Below are positions 11,312 to 22,261 of a stretch of 64,000 nt of DNA, piece by piece. Position numbers and translations under genes: made by a program. This DNA is from Ampelocalamus luodianensis (lineage: Eukaryota > Streptophyta > Magnoliopsida > Poales > Poaceae): contig CM070625.1 in the NCBI GenBank assembly GCA_036346255.1, forward strand, positions 15,461,488 through 15,525,487, written 5' to 3'. Below the pieces are notes generated by a model, which worked only from the letters and a program-made list of their open reading frames with translations, did not search any database and was not told where the DNA came from. Each line of letters starts with the position of its first letter. The first letter of the stretch is position 1.

Positions 11312-12587
11312 ATGGGAAGACGACCGGATAGGTCGCTAGGGGCATTGGTGTGTTGCAGCAGGCTAGCGGTTGTCTTCTTCGTCTGCGTTTGTCTTCTGGT
11401 GCTGATGGTGGCGACAGATGTTGCGAACTTAGTGCCAAATGCGGCAGGTCCAGCCGGCGGTGGAGTCGCCGGGAGGCGGGCCGACTTGCCGACGAGCTCC
11501 CCGGCGCGACATTCAGGCGGCAGACCGGACGGTACTGCAGACGCGTTCCGAAGCAGCAAGAGGAGGATCCCCAAGGGGCCTGACCCTATTCACAACAGGT
11601 ACCTTAATGCATGCATGTATTTGCCGTTTTACTTAGCATGCATTTCGCTTCTCTCTCTACCTATACTGTTGTTTTTTTTTGGCAAACTTTATAGCATCTA
11701 CTGGGCCATTTCTCAAGAAAAAACATTTACCTCAACAAATTAAAACATCGATAAATATTCCATCCAGTGCATATAGAGTGGTAACATGGAGCGAATGGAC
11801 TGAACTGAAGAAATGGCACGACGTAAAATACCCTGCTCATTTTTACTCTGTTCTGTTCATTTTGACGCACAAGAACTCTGCTCATTGGCAGTTGAGAAGT
11901 CATGCGATGAACAACATGAGAAGTGCTCCTATGCTTTCACCCGGCAAAAGGCTGCATATATTTCAAAGTAAATAACAATTGATTTGCACATAATCCTTAG
12001 TAAATGTATTTTTCCTTTCCTTTATTTCTGTGGAAGCAGAGAAGTGCCTACCTCACAGGCCCACATGACACCTGATAAATTCCTAGTTTGTTGCATTCAA
12101 GAGTTCTTGATTCTTAGGTACATTTTGGCATTTTGCAAGAAAAAAAGGAACAAAGCAAGTGTACTTCTGAGCTAAGCAAAGCATTTCAGAAGCCGCTTTA
12201 CTGACAAGAAAAGCAGCACAGTTTAACTTAATGCCCATCCGGGACACCTAAGCTTACATTACTGGAACCTTACCCTCCCTGCTTTTGTTGATTTAGCTAG
12301 GCCAACTAAGATAAGTGTCACAGCCAAATGATTGACAAGGTAATACCTACAATTGTTACCTCACAAGAAAAGAGCTGCATATGTCAGTGGGTCTCAGGGA
12401 TCAGTACATAAGAGGGCCATAGTTCTAAACAAAACTAAGTAGTACAATAACTAATCAGATATATCACATTAGCTTCACACGAACACTTAGCACTCACCTT
12501 CTGCTAGGATGATAGTTCCATGTCTGATAGAAATGTGCTTTCAGGCGTGCAGGGAAGACGACGATCGCGCCGCGGCGGAGAGACTAG
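11312..12587 (+). CDS. CLE-family signalling peptide precursor, two exons
   Basis: CLE proteins are secreted precursors cut to 12-13-residue peptides that bind leucine-rich-repeat receptor kinases and control meristem and vascular development. Exon 1 (11312-11598) starts MGRRPDRSLG and has a hydrophobic signal/anchor segment at about residues 17-35 (LAVVFFVCVCLLVLMVA). A variable, Gly/Ala/Pro-rich linker follows, then the CLE motif RRIPKGPDPIHN at residues 84-95 (11561-11596). The motif is preceded by SSK and followed by Arg. The GPDPIHN form is closest to the CLE25/CLE26-type subgroup. An AG|GTACC donor at 11598/11599 and a tgctttcag acceptor at 12544 define a 946-bp intron. Splicing yields a 109-residue protein ending RAGKTTIAPRRRD with a TAG at 12585-12587. 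If unspliced, the frame runs to 11743 with an unlikely hydrophobic tail. All canonical CLE residues are present. Exon 2 is inferred from frame and splice consensus. Confidence 0.85.
11599..12544 (+). other. Intron of the CLE gene
   Basis: It begins GTACC and ends tgctttcag. It is phase 2, splitting the arginine codon just after the CLE motif, so the bioactive peptide is wholly encoded by exon 1. I see no clear transposon inside. Confidence 0.7.
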
Positions 12588-13985
12588 CTGGAGCCCGCCG
12601 GTGACGGCTGAAGCATGCATCCACCGGTGCAACTTCTTGGCTTCTTCCAGCGAGCGTTTTGGATGGGAAGGAGGGAGTTATATGATGATATGCAGTAGCT
12701 AGCTTAGGTAGCTAGCTATGCAGAAGATGAGATCCTTGGCTTTGCGCAAAGAGGTAGCGAGCTAGCTCTCCTTTAATGGGAATTTTGGTAGTGGGGGTAT
12801 GTACAAAGTTGCAATCTTCCCTCACAAGAAATCTGTCATTTTTTTTACCAAGATGGCGACTGAGGTTGATTAACCTACGTACCTTTCGCATATTCTTCCA
12901 AGATTTGATTTGAATCTGTGGTGATTTTTTTTCTTCAACCTTTGTGTGTGTGTATCAACCAAAGATGCCGAATTGGCCGTCTTTGCCTTGCCCAGAGCTT
13001 TTCTCCTCTTGTAATCGCTTCTCCTGTGTGCAGCTTGCTCTGTTAACCTAAGTTGTCAGTAGATCAGAGTGCTCTGACAAGTTGATGATGTATATGCAAC
13101 TCACTGTATGTAAATCATGCGTTATGGTTTGCGAAATTGCAATAGCTGTGCATCAAAAAATTACCAAACATCTATATATTACATTGGCATGGCATGGCAT
13201 GAGACAATCTTGAATCTTCTTAACAGATCCGGGAAAGCAAAGGAGAGAGGTGATGAGAGACAACTAAAGCTAGCATTGATACGTCGGCTTGTGCTTGTGA
13301 GTGGCGCTTCCCCTTTTACTTCTTTTGTTGCAGCTGTATATTTTTTTTGCAGCAATCGAGGAGTAGGAAAAAGAAAAGAAAAGAAACATGTTCCCGTATG
13401 AGCTTGAAGAAGCTAGCTTGGCTCGTAGTACATGACCACAGCTAGCTCCTAGCTCACACACACACATTGGCAAGTCCAGTAAGTAAAGCCGTGACACATG
13501 CCAAAAACCATCACAATGTCAGGTTATTAAAGCCAGGAAAGATTCAACACACTGTACTAAAATTTCCTGAAGTTTTTTTTTCTCCCTGAAAGACTAGTAA
13601 ATGAAAATGTTTGTAAGAACAGTGTAGTAGTGCTTGTGTGCTATCTGCCGCGAATGTACATGCATGATTTGTATGCACCGGTCGATCGAGCCATGCACGC
13701 GCTGACGCACGTACGGCCCAATGATGCACGGCGGTTTCGCCGTCGTCTGACTGACTTGACGTGAACTTCGGTACGCGCCTGCCACGCGCGACACGAACAT
13801 GCGCGCGCACGAGGGAGCGATGTAAACAAAAGCACTGTCAGACTCGATCTAGCATGAAGCTCACCCAGGCCGAACTAGAGAGAATGGTCTTTCTTGCTCC
13901 ACCAATGAAATCCTCGAGTCGAGAATCGAGGTCGTCTGGACCGGACTGTCCGCTCCAGCAACCGCCACCATATAAACTATCTGCT
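12588..13985. other. CLE 3' flank and non-coding interval
   Basis: The first few hundred bases are presumably the CLE 3' untranslated region; no clear polyadenylation signal can be assigned. Short plus and minus frames (for example 13117-13401 and 13544-13810) show no recognisable domains. A CA-dinucleotide run lies near 13456-13466. Confidence 0.4.
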
Positions 13986-14181
13986 AGTACGGTATCCCCG
14001 TTCGAGCCCATTCGTAGGAATGCTGTTCAACTCGAATTCCCCGTGCATCCTATTCCTAAGAATTATCGTCATCGAACCACACCGATGGCACTCGGTGTCC
14101 TCGTCACCCTCCTCGCAAATTAAAGGAAGGAGATGGCCGAGCTTTACAACTTCGAGTGCTGATTCTGCTACATGGAGGGGC
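13985..14181 (+). repeat. Copy A of a recurring low-copy segment
   Basis: It contains, in order, gtgcatcctattcc (from 14043), ggcactcggtgtcctcgtca (from 14086) and ctttacaacttcgagtgctg (from about 14142). Similar blocks recur in the same order near 34.94-35.17, 46.86-47.19, 56.37-56.82 and 63.16-63.23 kb. A 9-codon frame, ATG at 14133, reads MAELYNFEC. I cannot say whether it is translated. Confidence 0.45.
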
Positions 14182-14190
14182 CAGTTACTT

Positions 14191-14434
14191 AGGAAAAAAA
14201 ATCATATAGGATCTGGTCAACAACTCTATCAATGTAAACCAACTTTACCGTGTGACACGTGTCTTTTCACGAATGTTAAAGTGTGACATGCTAGCTTTCG
14301 TTATTCAATTCGTGAAAATTCACATCAATGATTTATGGGGCTGTACGCTTTGAGATTCGTAAAAAGACACGTACCACACATTGAGTTGGTCTACATTGAT
14401 GGAGTTGTAGACCAGATCCTATATGATTTTTTTT
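14191..14434. mobile_element. Mutator-type MITE with long TIRs
   Basis: The two ends are near-perfect inverted repeats of about 80 bp. The left reads ggaaaaaaaatcatatagga and the right is its reverse complement, each continuing through 'tctggtc(a/t)acaactc(t/c)atcaatgta'. It is flanked by a perfect 9-bp duplication CAGTTACTT (14182-14190 and 14435-14443). Long TIRs with a 9-bp duplication are diagnostic of Mutator-like elements. At 244 bp it is non-coding. Confidence 0.85.
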
Positions 14435-14443
14435 CAGTTACTT

Positions 14444-14750
14444 AAAAAAATTCCAGTACTTGTAGGTACAATGCGTAGGCAGTACAGTACACGAAGTGAC
14501 TAGCACTTAAGTGCTTTACCAACCAGTTGGCCGGTTGTACGAGTGCTCTCTAGAGTTACATTGTCTTGTTCTGAGCCGCAACCAAGGGTTTGTTTGGGAA
14601 ACCTACTTCTGATTGGGATTCATGTGAATGGATGAGAATTTAAATTGAAATCCCGATCTATCTATATAAATGAATAAAGATTTTGATCCATTCAAACAAA
14701 ACCTAAGATTGGGAGCATCACCCGAGCAGAAGAGAAGAGGCAGAGAAGAG
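14444..14750. other. Non-coding interval between MITE and Copia element
   Basis: This continues the low-copy segment interrupted by the MITE. A 'gtttgtttgggaaacc' motif near 14588 resembles MITE ends but no partner was found. No gene is seen. Confidence 0.3.
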
Positions 14751-14755
14751 ATATG

Positions 14756-15015
14756 TGTTGAGGAGCCGTCATTGCAAGTCGGTCGGCGATTACCTCGTGA
14801 ACAAGCGTAGAATCGTAAGAACAATGCATGAACAACAAGAGCAGAATAAGAGATAGAACACGAGATGTAGGGGACTTCTTGCTTCTCTTTATTCCTTCAT
14901 CCATCGATCAATCCTTTACAATGAATAGCACCCCTATTTATAGGCTACGACCTGCTAGGGTTTGGGATGGGCGCCTACTAATGGGCCGATGCGGTCGGGC
15001 CCATGGTTTCCAACA
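14756..15015 (-). repeat. 3' LTR of Copia element 1
   Basis: 260 bp, from TGTTGAGGAGCC to TTTCCAACA. It contains 'cctatttataggc', a palindromic TATA region. It differs from its partner at 21391-21662 mainly in homopolymer lengths and at CAG/CTG triplets. Confidence 0.9.
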
Positions 15016-15261
15016 CTCCCCTTGGGCACCCATCCTTCATGTCCATGTCTCGTCAAAACTCCATAAAAACCGGTGGGAAAAATTTGGAAAAAGAGTACAT
15101 GATACACGTTACACGTGATGCACGAATTGCCTCATTAAAAACCTTAGCCGAGAAACTTGGAAAACTCGTCAAGGGAAAAAGAGTACAATCCACCCAATTT
15201 CATTTAATCTCCTGGATTTATTCTTTGGGTACTCGATCTTCATGATCAAGCTTTAATAATG

Positions 15262-18200
15262 AGTTCGTGAAGGTTCTCCCCCTGAATTCTGCACTTCTCT
15301 AAGTCTCATCATTCCAATTCACATATGCATCTTTCGAAACTAGACGCTGAAAGTGACTTAATGAATAAATCTTCAAGATTCTCACATGACTTAGTATGCA
15401 GTACTTTGATTTCGTTCATCTTTTGCAATTCATGAGCATAAAAGAACTTGGGGTTGATATACTTTTATGAGTGGGTTCTTCACAACATCCATCTGCACTT
15501 GTGCAACACAAGCTACTTTATCTTCAAAGATAATAGTGGGGGTTGGTGCGGTATTCAATCCACATGACTGCTGGATGTGGTGAATCATCCGCCGAAGCCA
15601 AGCACATTCTCGTGAGGCCTCGTACAGTGCTACTGTTTCCGAGTGGTTCGTCGAAGTCGGTACAAGACTCTACTTAGACGATTCTCATGGAATTACGGTT
15701 CCACCACATAGGAATACATAGCCTGTTTGCTATTCGGCTGTATGCGGGTCCTACAAGTACCCGTTATCTGCATTGCCGTTCATAGTTAAGTCTTTGTTCT
15801 TTCTGTAGAACAGACTAAGTTCTTTGCTTCCTTAGAGGTATCGGAAGATGTCCTTTATTCCCTGCCAATGCCTTTGGTAGGTTACACTGACTATACCTTG
15901 CTAGTAGGTTCCCTGGGCAAATACAATGCCCTGTCTAGTACAGTTTGTTCAATACATGAGTGCTTCTATTGCACTTAAGTGTGGAATTCGGTCCCGGACT
16001 TCCTCCCCTCTCCTTTAGGTTTATGCGGGTCTTTGTCTTGTCTGCAAGGTCTCCCGACCATTGGCATTTTCAAAGGTATGCCTTTGCAAAGTCGAACCTT
16101 TCTCGACACCTTACGAGTGTAGGTTGGTGATATACTAATATTCCTTCGAGGACATGCTCAAGCTCCAAGCCTAGGCAATATTTGGTTTTACCCAAATCTT
16201 TCATTTCGAACTCCGACTCGTGTAAGAGCTTGCTTTCTTAATATCCTTGGGGTTACGATGATATTCGATCATCTTCATACTCTAAGATTATACAAAATCC
16301 ATTCGGGATCGTCGTATAAATACACAGAGATTATTCTCATTGTTCGTGTAGCTTTTCTTGCATAGAAAGTCGCTGGCGATTATACCACATTCAATACGAT
16401 TGCTTAAGTTCGTACAATGACTTTACGAGTTTCATCTGTACATATTTCTATTTGCTCTGTTTTGGTTGGGACGTTGATACATTCGGTATCTTCATATAAA
16501 TGTCCGAATCCAATATTTCATAAAGGTATCTTTGGTACCCCATCCATCAATTTCACTTCTAACTTCAAGTTCACTGCCATTGAGATAAATATTTAAAAAG
16601 GGAGTTCCGCCCATGACCGGGGAATAGGTTTCTTCATAATCATCTCCTGGATGTTCAGTGAAACCTTGTTCAACGAGCCTTGCTTCTTTTCATTTATCTT
16701 TCGAACAAATACCCACTTATGCCCTACAGGGTGTACAAGGGGAGGCGTGCGGCTTACAGGCCCAAACACCTTTCTTTTATTCGGAAAGAATAATTCAATT
16801 TCTATTGCCTTCTTCCAATCTGATCTTTTCTTTCATTTAGCGAGCGATACATGCTCTGAATCAAGATTGATGATTGTGGCAAATTTCTTTGCAAAGTAAA
16901 TGTCGACATTGGCTGTTGTCATATTCAAAGATTCTCCCGAGGTCATAAATTTTATAGCTATTTCTTCAAGGGGCGATTCTTCTAATGCTTCTACTCACTC
17001 ACCGCTGCTTCTAATTGCGGGGCAAGTCCCTTTAGTTTTTCAGCTCCGATGTGTGCGCACACATCCATGCTGATGTCTCCCTTCATGGGGATGTTCAATT
17101 CTGGCATGCCTTTTCTGAAGGCTCCATACCGGTGCCAGGTCTCAACTGGATCCCCTTCTGGTTCTAGGGCACTTCGGTAATCGGCTGTGTCAAGTCCTTC
17201 TTATCCTTTTCACCGAGCATCCCGGTTGCCAGTTCAAGGGACCGGAGTTCTCGTCCTTTTATTACGAGGCCTGCGGGCGGGATTAGGGATACCTTCATTA
17301 GTATTTCAACCCTCTCGGTGCATTGCATACGAGCAAATGCGACTTGGTCACGCACTTCAAATCACTAAAGTGGTCAGGCGGTTGATTCGCTAATGCTTGC
17401 AAATCAATTATCTTCTGGACTTCAATTGTCTTCTAGACTTCAATTCAATTATCTTCCGGACTGCAAATATCTTCTGGACTTCTCTATTTGTTTTACTAGT
17501 GTGCGGATCATATGCATAGATTTCAATTATCTTACGGATTTCAATTGTCTTCTAGACTTCAATTATTTCCGACATTATTATCAAGGGTTGATTTCCTCCC
17601 TAATGACGGAAACTAATCTCATCGATATACTATCGTGAATCGGACATTATGCAAATCTCGAGTCATAGGGTCCAAATACTTGATTATAGATGTTGTCTCA
17701 TAACCAACGTATATCCCAGACTTTCGGAGAAGACCCATTGCAGTTCGCTACGGTGATGGCATAGGTATATAAACCTTACAACCAAACCCGCAAAGATGAG
17801 TAGTTTTCGGTCTTGACCCTTGCGCTAGTTGCATAGGTGGATGGATGTTATAGGCGACGGTCTAAAATTGATGAGAGCTGCGGCGGACTCGTGTCCCCAA
17901 CATGTAGTTGGTAAATTACAATTCTTCAAAGTTCTGCTAGTCCATTCTGGGTGTGGACATGCGGTACAGAATGCTCAACTTTTAATTCCCATTTTCATGC
18001 AATAATCATCAAATGCTTTCGAAGTAAATTCTCCGACGTTGTCCATTCAGGTGGACTTCACATGATGATCAGGGAAAATATTTCTAATTTAATTATCTGC
18101 GAGATTGGCTTTGCAAAAGCATGATTTCTCGTAGACAATAAACATACGTGCGACCATTCTGAGGAAGCATCGATGAGCACCATAAAATACCTAAATAACC

Positions 18201-19745
18201 CTTACAGGGGTTGTTATAGGACCGCAAAAGTTCTCCCTGGATACGGTCCAGGGATGCAGGGACTTCATTCTTCGCTTTCAGAGCGAAAAGGTCTAGTAAT
18301 TAATTTCCCGGTGGTATATGCGGGCGCACAAAATCTTCCTGATTCGGGAAATTCTTTACATTCATATTATGTCCCTATGAATTGTTAATTATATTTCTCA
18401 TCATCTTAAGACCTTAGGCGGCATAATCTATCATGCCAGAGATAGGTAAGTTGAGCTTCTAAATGCGGTTTTCAAGGCAGTATAAAGTGCAGTGCCTTAA
18501 TATTAGTGTAGCATAGCCCGATTTCATATGAAGGAAGACATTCTAATGCTATTTTCACTTTCTTCACACTTTGTAATGAGCAGCATTCTGTACCATACTC
18601 TTCTTGATCTCTACACGAGAACCGTTAGCGCAAATATCCTTGAGAGTTCTAGTCGATTACAGGTACAACAAGTCTTCTTCAATGACCAAAGTTGTGCCCA
18701 TTGGGAGTATAATTGTGGCCCTTCACGAGCCTATTATACAAGTATCGCTACTGCGATTGTCGTAAGACTACCAGTATTCTTCTTTGATCGATGGAAAAAT
18801 TTCTGTTTCTCTCGGGATGGTATTCGTTGTCTTTGCTACATGCTAAGCACACTTCCTCCATAGGCGCCACAGCGTTCTAATATAATGTACTTTATTAATA
18901 TGTAGCGAAAGCAAGCAACACATAAATAAAATACTTGGATATCGAGCGTAACTTGCTATTATAAAGACGGAAAAATAAGTCTTACAGGACTCATAATAAG
19001 AATTTAATGCTTTGCTCTCCTAGAGCTTGCAACCATTATTCAATAATTCAAAATTCTACTTCAATTACAAGCGCAAGTTTATATAAAGGTCCGAGTGCAA
19101 TGCGTGCACTGGATCTAATAGGCAAAGTATTCAGGAACTTCGGCCTAAATCGGCTCCATGCGCGTTCTTCTCCTCTTGGACAGCTACGGCTGTGGCCACT
19201 GCGATGTCCAAAGGAGGGATGATGGGCAGCATCGGGCTGTTCACATTCATAAGTGCGAGCTAATGGATGTGTATCCTCTGTACTGCAATGGCGAGGTATG
19301 CCTCATGCTATCATTTGCCCTTCTTCTTAGACTGTAAAGCATCAATAATGTGCGACGCACGACCTTACCCTTTTTGCTCCTCTCATTTGTGAGAGGCTTC
19401 ATCACCTTGTAGCTGCTAGCAATGGCTTCATAGCCAACATTGCTATTAGGTGGCTGCGAGATGTAGTTCTTTCTGAGAACATCATCCTGAGTTTTCGCAA
19501 CTTGCATGATATCAATTAATTCGACATACTGCATGTAGCCGTCTTGTGATGGTTGTGTGCGGATTGCACCGCATTCGGGTGAAAGGTAGAAAAATCTTCT
19601 CCATCTTCTGCTCATCCGTGATTACATTACCACAGAATTGAAGACTGATACAAATTTTATACAAAATCTGACCATGCTGGGTCAGTTCTTCGAATTCCTG
19701 ATTCGTGATGCCAGTCATCTTCATATTCAGGCCAAAATTCATAAG
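15262..19745 (-). pseudogene. Decayed Copia gag-pol of element 1
   Basis: Minus-strand domains match those of element 2 in the same order. Towards the 3' end of the element come an RNase H region (about 15262-15680) and a reverse transcriptase C-terminal region (about 15960-16300, including the 'ctcctcccc' and 'cataggtgcc' blocks shared with element 2). Integrase and pre-integrase regions follow (about 17590-18560). Gag lies at about 19247-19742 and includes MKMTGITNQEFEELTQHG and LQFCGNVITDEQK. Frames are broken many times and no domain is intact. Several breaks coincide with CAG/CTG or homopolymer differences from element 2, so the true number of mutations is uncertain. Confidence 0.8.
17393..17575 (-). 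repeat. 18-bp tandem repeat inside Copia element 1
   Basis: Degenerate copies of a unit near 'caattatcttctggactt' repeat about eight times. On the minus strand one frame reads repeats of about IIEVQK. The same array occurs in element 2 at 24398-24570, so it predates their separation. Confidence 0.65.
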
Positions 19746-20309
19746 ATTCTTTTGTAATTTGTGTAAGATGATTGCAAAATTCTCATAATGCTATCCGAAC
19801 TTCCGGTTCATGATCCCGTATTTTTCTACGCATTTTTCAAGATTTACTGTTATTTTCAGTGATTAAAAGTAATATAAATAATCACAGATAATCAAAACAG
19901 TAAATGCAGTAAATAAGTTACATAGAAATAATAATAACAAAGTTAAACATGCTTCAAATGCAAAAACTGATTCAAAATTCGGATTCCCGAGGCCCTTTTC
20001 TTCTGGAAAATAACTTTTCGGCGAAAACTGCAAGTTTCTAGGGGTTAAAACGCGAGATTTCAGTTCAGAGAAAATTTTCGCGTAATTTTTAGTAATTTCA
20101 AGGGTTTCATAAACTTCCTTTTTGCGAAGAGATTCTCGTAATTTTGAATCGAGGTCCTTTGCAAAAATTCCCACCCGCGCCCTTCTTCTTCTTCTTTTTT
20201 CCATCGCATGGGCTGGCTACAAGCCGGCCTTTGATGGCCCAATACCCCCCCTCGGCCCACGTAGGGGGCCTTATCCGACCACTTCAAAAAAATGGGGTAG
20301 GGTTTCCCT

Positions 20310-20890
20310 ACCCCTATTCACCCGGTGGCGGCGGCTTCAAAGGTGGCGGTGCGGCGGCGGTGGTGGCGGCGCGGCGCCGTCGCGGCAGCGGGCGCGCGCG
20401 AGGGGTCTGGCGCGCGCGGCGGGGCGACTTCAGCCGGCGGCGGCGTTTTGCGCGGGAGAGGCGGGCTGGTGCGCGCGCGCGGCGGGCGGAGTGCGGCCCA
20501 GCCGTGGCGAGCCACGGGCCCGCGGCGGCGCGGCGCAGGCGGGCGGGCGCGCGGGCGCGGCGGCCGAACCAACGGGATGCGGCGCTCGGCGGCCGTGCTT
20601 CCTCCCTCTCACCTTTTCTTTGCGACCGGCGGTGGCAAGGTGGCGGCGAGGCGGGTCCGCACGGCGGCGGGAGCAGCTGCGGCGGCGGGCCTTGAGGCGA
20701 GCGGGGCAGCGGCGTCGCGTCGCGGGCGTGGCGATGCCGGATTCGGCGGGCGTGGGGCGGCCGGATCGGCCGGCGTCGACCGGGCGGGCATGGCGGCAGA
20801 GCGAGGCGCGCGGCGGCGGCGCTGCTGCGGCGGTGGCGCGGCCATGCGGGGCTAGGTGCGGCGACGCAATCTGAACTCCGGCGGCGGCGC
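20310..20890. other. GC-rich leader block of Copia element 1
   Basis: This extreme GC-rich stretch (runs of ggcggcgg, gcgcgcg) lies between the minus-strand gag and the 5' LTR. All three frames stay open on both strands simply because of base composition. The resulting Arg/Ala/Pro-rich proteins share no domain I recognise. It is not called as coding. Confidence 0.55.
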
Positions 20891-21390
20891 GCGGCTCTGA
20901 CCCCTTTTTCGTATTGTTCATATGTTTATCGTTCGTATGATCACATGACGAACATCAATACTCGACAACCGCTGATCTTTGGCGGCGGGAGGTGCACGAT
21001 CACGTGCGGGTGGCGGCTGCGCGGCCGGCGATGATGCAAACAGCGTTGGCGCATGCGGCGACATGGCGACATATGGGCGCTGCGTCGTTTTCTTTCCTTC
21101 TTTCTTTGTTCATGTATGTAGATATATGAGATGCAATCTTTGTACATGCAATTCTGTTCATGCGGTGATCTACGGTGCAATCAACATCGTCTCTTTCATG
21201 CAATTCAACCGATCGGCTTGGCGGCGACTTCAAGTCGGCTCGCGGTAGATTAGAGAGGATTTGCACCATAGGAAATCAATCTAGAAAGCCAAATTTGCGG
21301 TTGAAAGCAATCTAGAAAAAGCGATTCAATCTCTGGCGTCGTTCATCGGCGGTTACCTTTCGATGCGAGGAGAGCGATCATGCGATAACG

Positions 21391-21662
21391 TGTTGAGGAA
21401 CCGTCGGGCAAGTCGATCAGGCGATTACCTGCGTGAGACAAGCGTAGAATCGTAAGAACAATGCATGAACAACAAGAACGAGAATAAGAGATAGAACACA
21501 GAGTTGTAGGGGGACTTCTTGCTTCTCTTTATTCCTTCATCCATCGGTCAATCCTTTACAATGAATAGCACCCCCTATTTATAGGCTACGACCCTGCTAG
21601 AGTTTAGGATGGAGCGCCCACTAATGGACCGACTGCAGGATCAGCCCCATGGTTTCCCAACA
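21391..21662 (-). repeat. 5' LTR of Copia element 1
   Basis: 272 bp, beginning TGTTGAGGAACC and ending TTTCCCAACA, immediately followed by the ATATG duplication. The minus-strand sequence just inside it reads cgttatcgcatgatcgc, the probable primer-binding region, which is shared in diverged form with element 2. Confidence 0.9.
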
Positions 21663-21757
21663 ATATGCACGCACCAACTGCATGCAGCCTCGATGCCTCA
21701 TGTCGCTGTTGGTTGGGAACGGATTGGACGACGTGCAGCTGAGAACGGGTTGGTTTT

Positions 21758-22019
21758 TGTTGAGGAACCGTCGCTGGCGAGTCCAGTCCGAGCGATTTAC
21801 CTCGTAGACAAACATAGAATCGTAAGAACAATGCAAGAACATAAGAACGAAACAATAGATGAACACGAGTATGAGAGGGGACTGCGGGCTTCTCTTTATT
21901 GCTCTTCCAATAATGAATCTGTACAATGGTTGGGGTCCTCCCCCCTCCTATATATAGTCTACTGGTGGATGAGGTGCCCACCTGGACCCGGACTCCTGGC
22001 CGGGCCCGGTTTCTTAACA
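21758..22019 (-). repeat. 3' LTR of Copia element 2
   Basis: 262 bp. A TATA box 'ctatatatag' lies near 21948. It differs from its partner at 28336-28590 at sites such as aatctgtac versus aatcagtac and cgtagac versus cgtgac. Confidence 0.9.
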
Positions 22020-22261
22020 CTCCCCCTTGGGCTCTCATCCTTCATGTCTATGCCTTGTCAAAACTCCATAAAAACCCAGTGGGAAAAATTTGGAGAAAGA
22101 GTACATGAATCATGTTCTGTTATGCTGCACGAATTGCCTCATTAAAAACCTTAGCCGAGAAACTTCAGGAAAACTCGTCAAGGGAAAAAGAGTACAATCC
22201 ACCCAATTTCATTCAATCTACAGGATTTACTCTTTGGGTACTCGATCTCCGTGATCAAGCT

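Larger units (their letters stand above)
14756..21662 (-). mobile_element. Full-length Copia retrotransposon, element 1
   Basis: Two short LTRs, 14756-15015 and 21391-21662, begin TGTTGAGGA and end CCAACA on the plus strand. The whole is flanked by a perfect 5-bp duplication ATATG (14751-14755 and 21663-21667). Next to the left LTR the plus strand reads ctccccttgggc, the complement of a polypurine tract, so the element runs on the minus strand. Degenerate RNase H, reverse transcriptase, integrase and Gag follow in Copia order. About 1.6 kb of leader separates the 5' LTR from gag and includes a very GC-rich block. It is closely related to element 2 at 21758-28590. Confidence 0.92.

Noticed and set aside
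12520..12702. 60-codon frame as a separate small protein
   Set aside because: It overlaps CLE exon 2 in another frame; the spliced CLE reading explains the sequence better.
20122..20921. Long overlapping open frames on both strands (up to 250 codons)
   Set aside because: They arise from extreme GC content inside a Copia leader; low-complexity Ala/Arg/Gly/Pro composition, no domain, and no conservation with the equivalent block of element 2.
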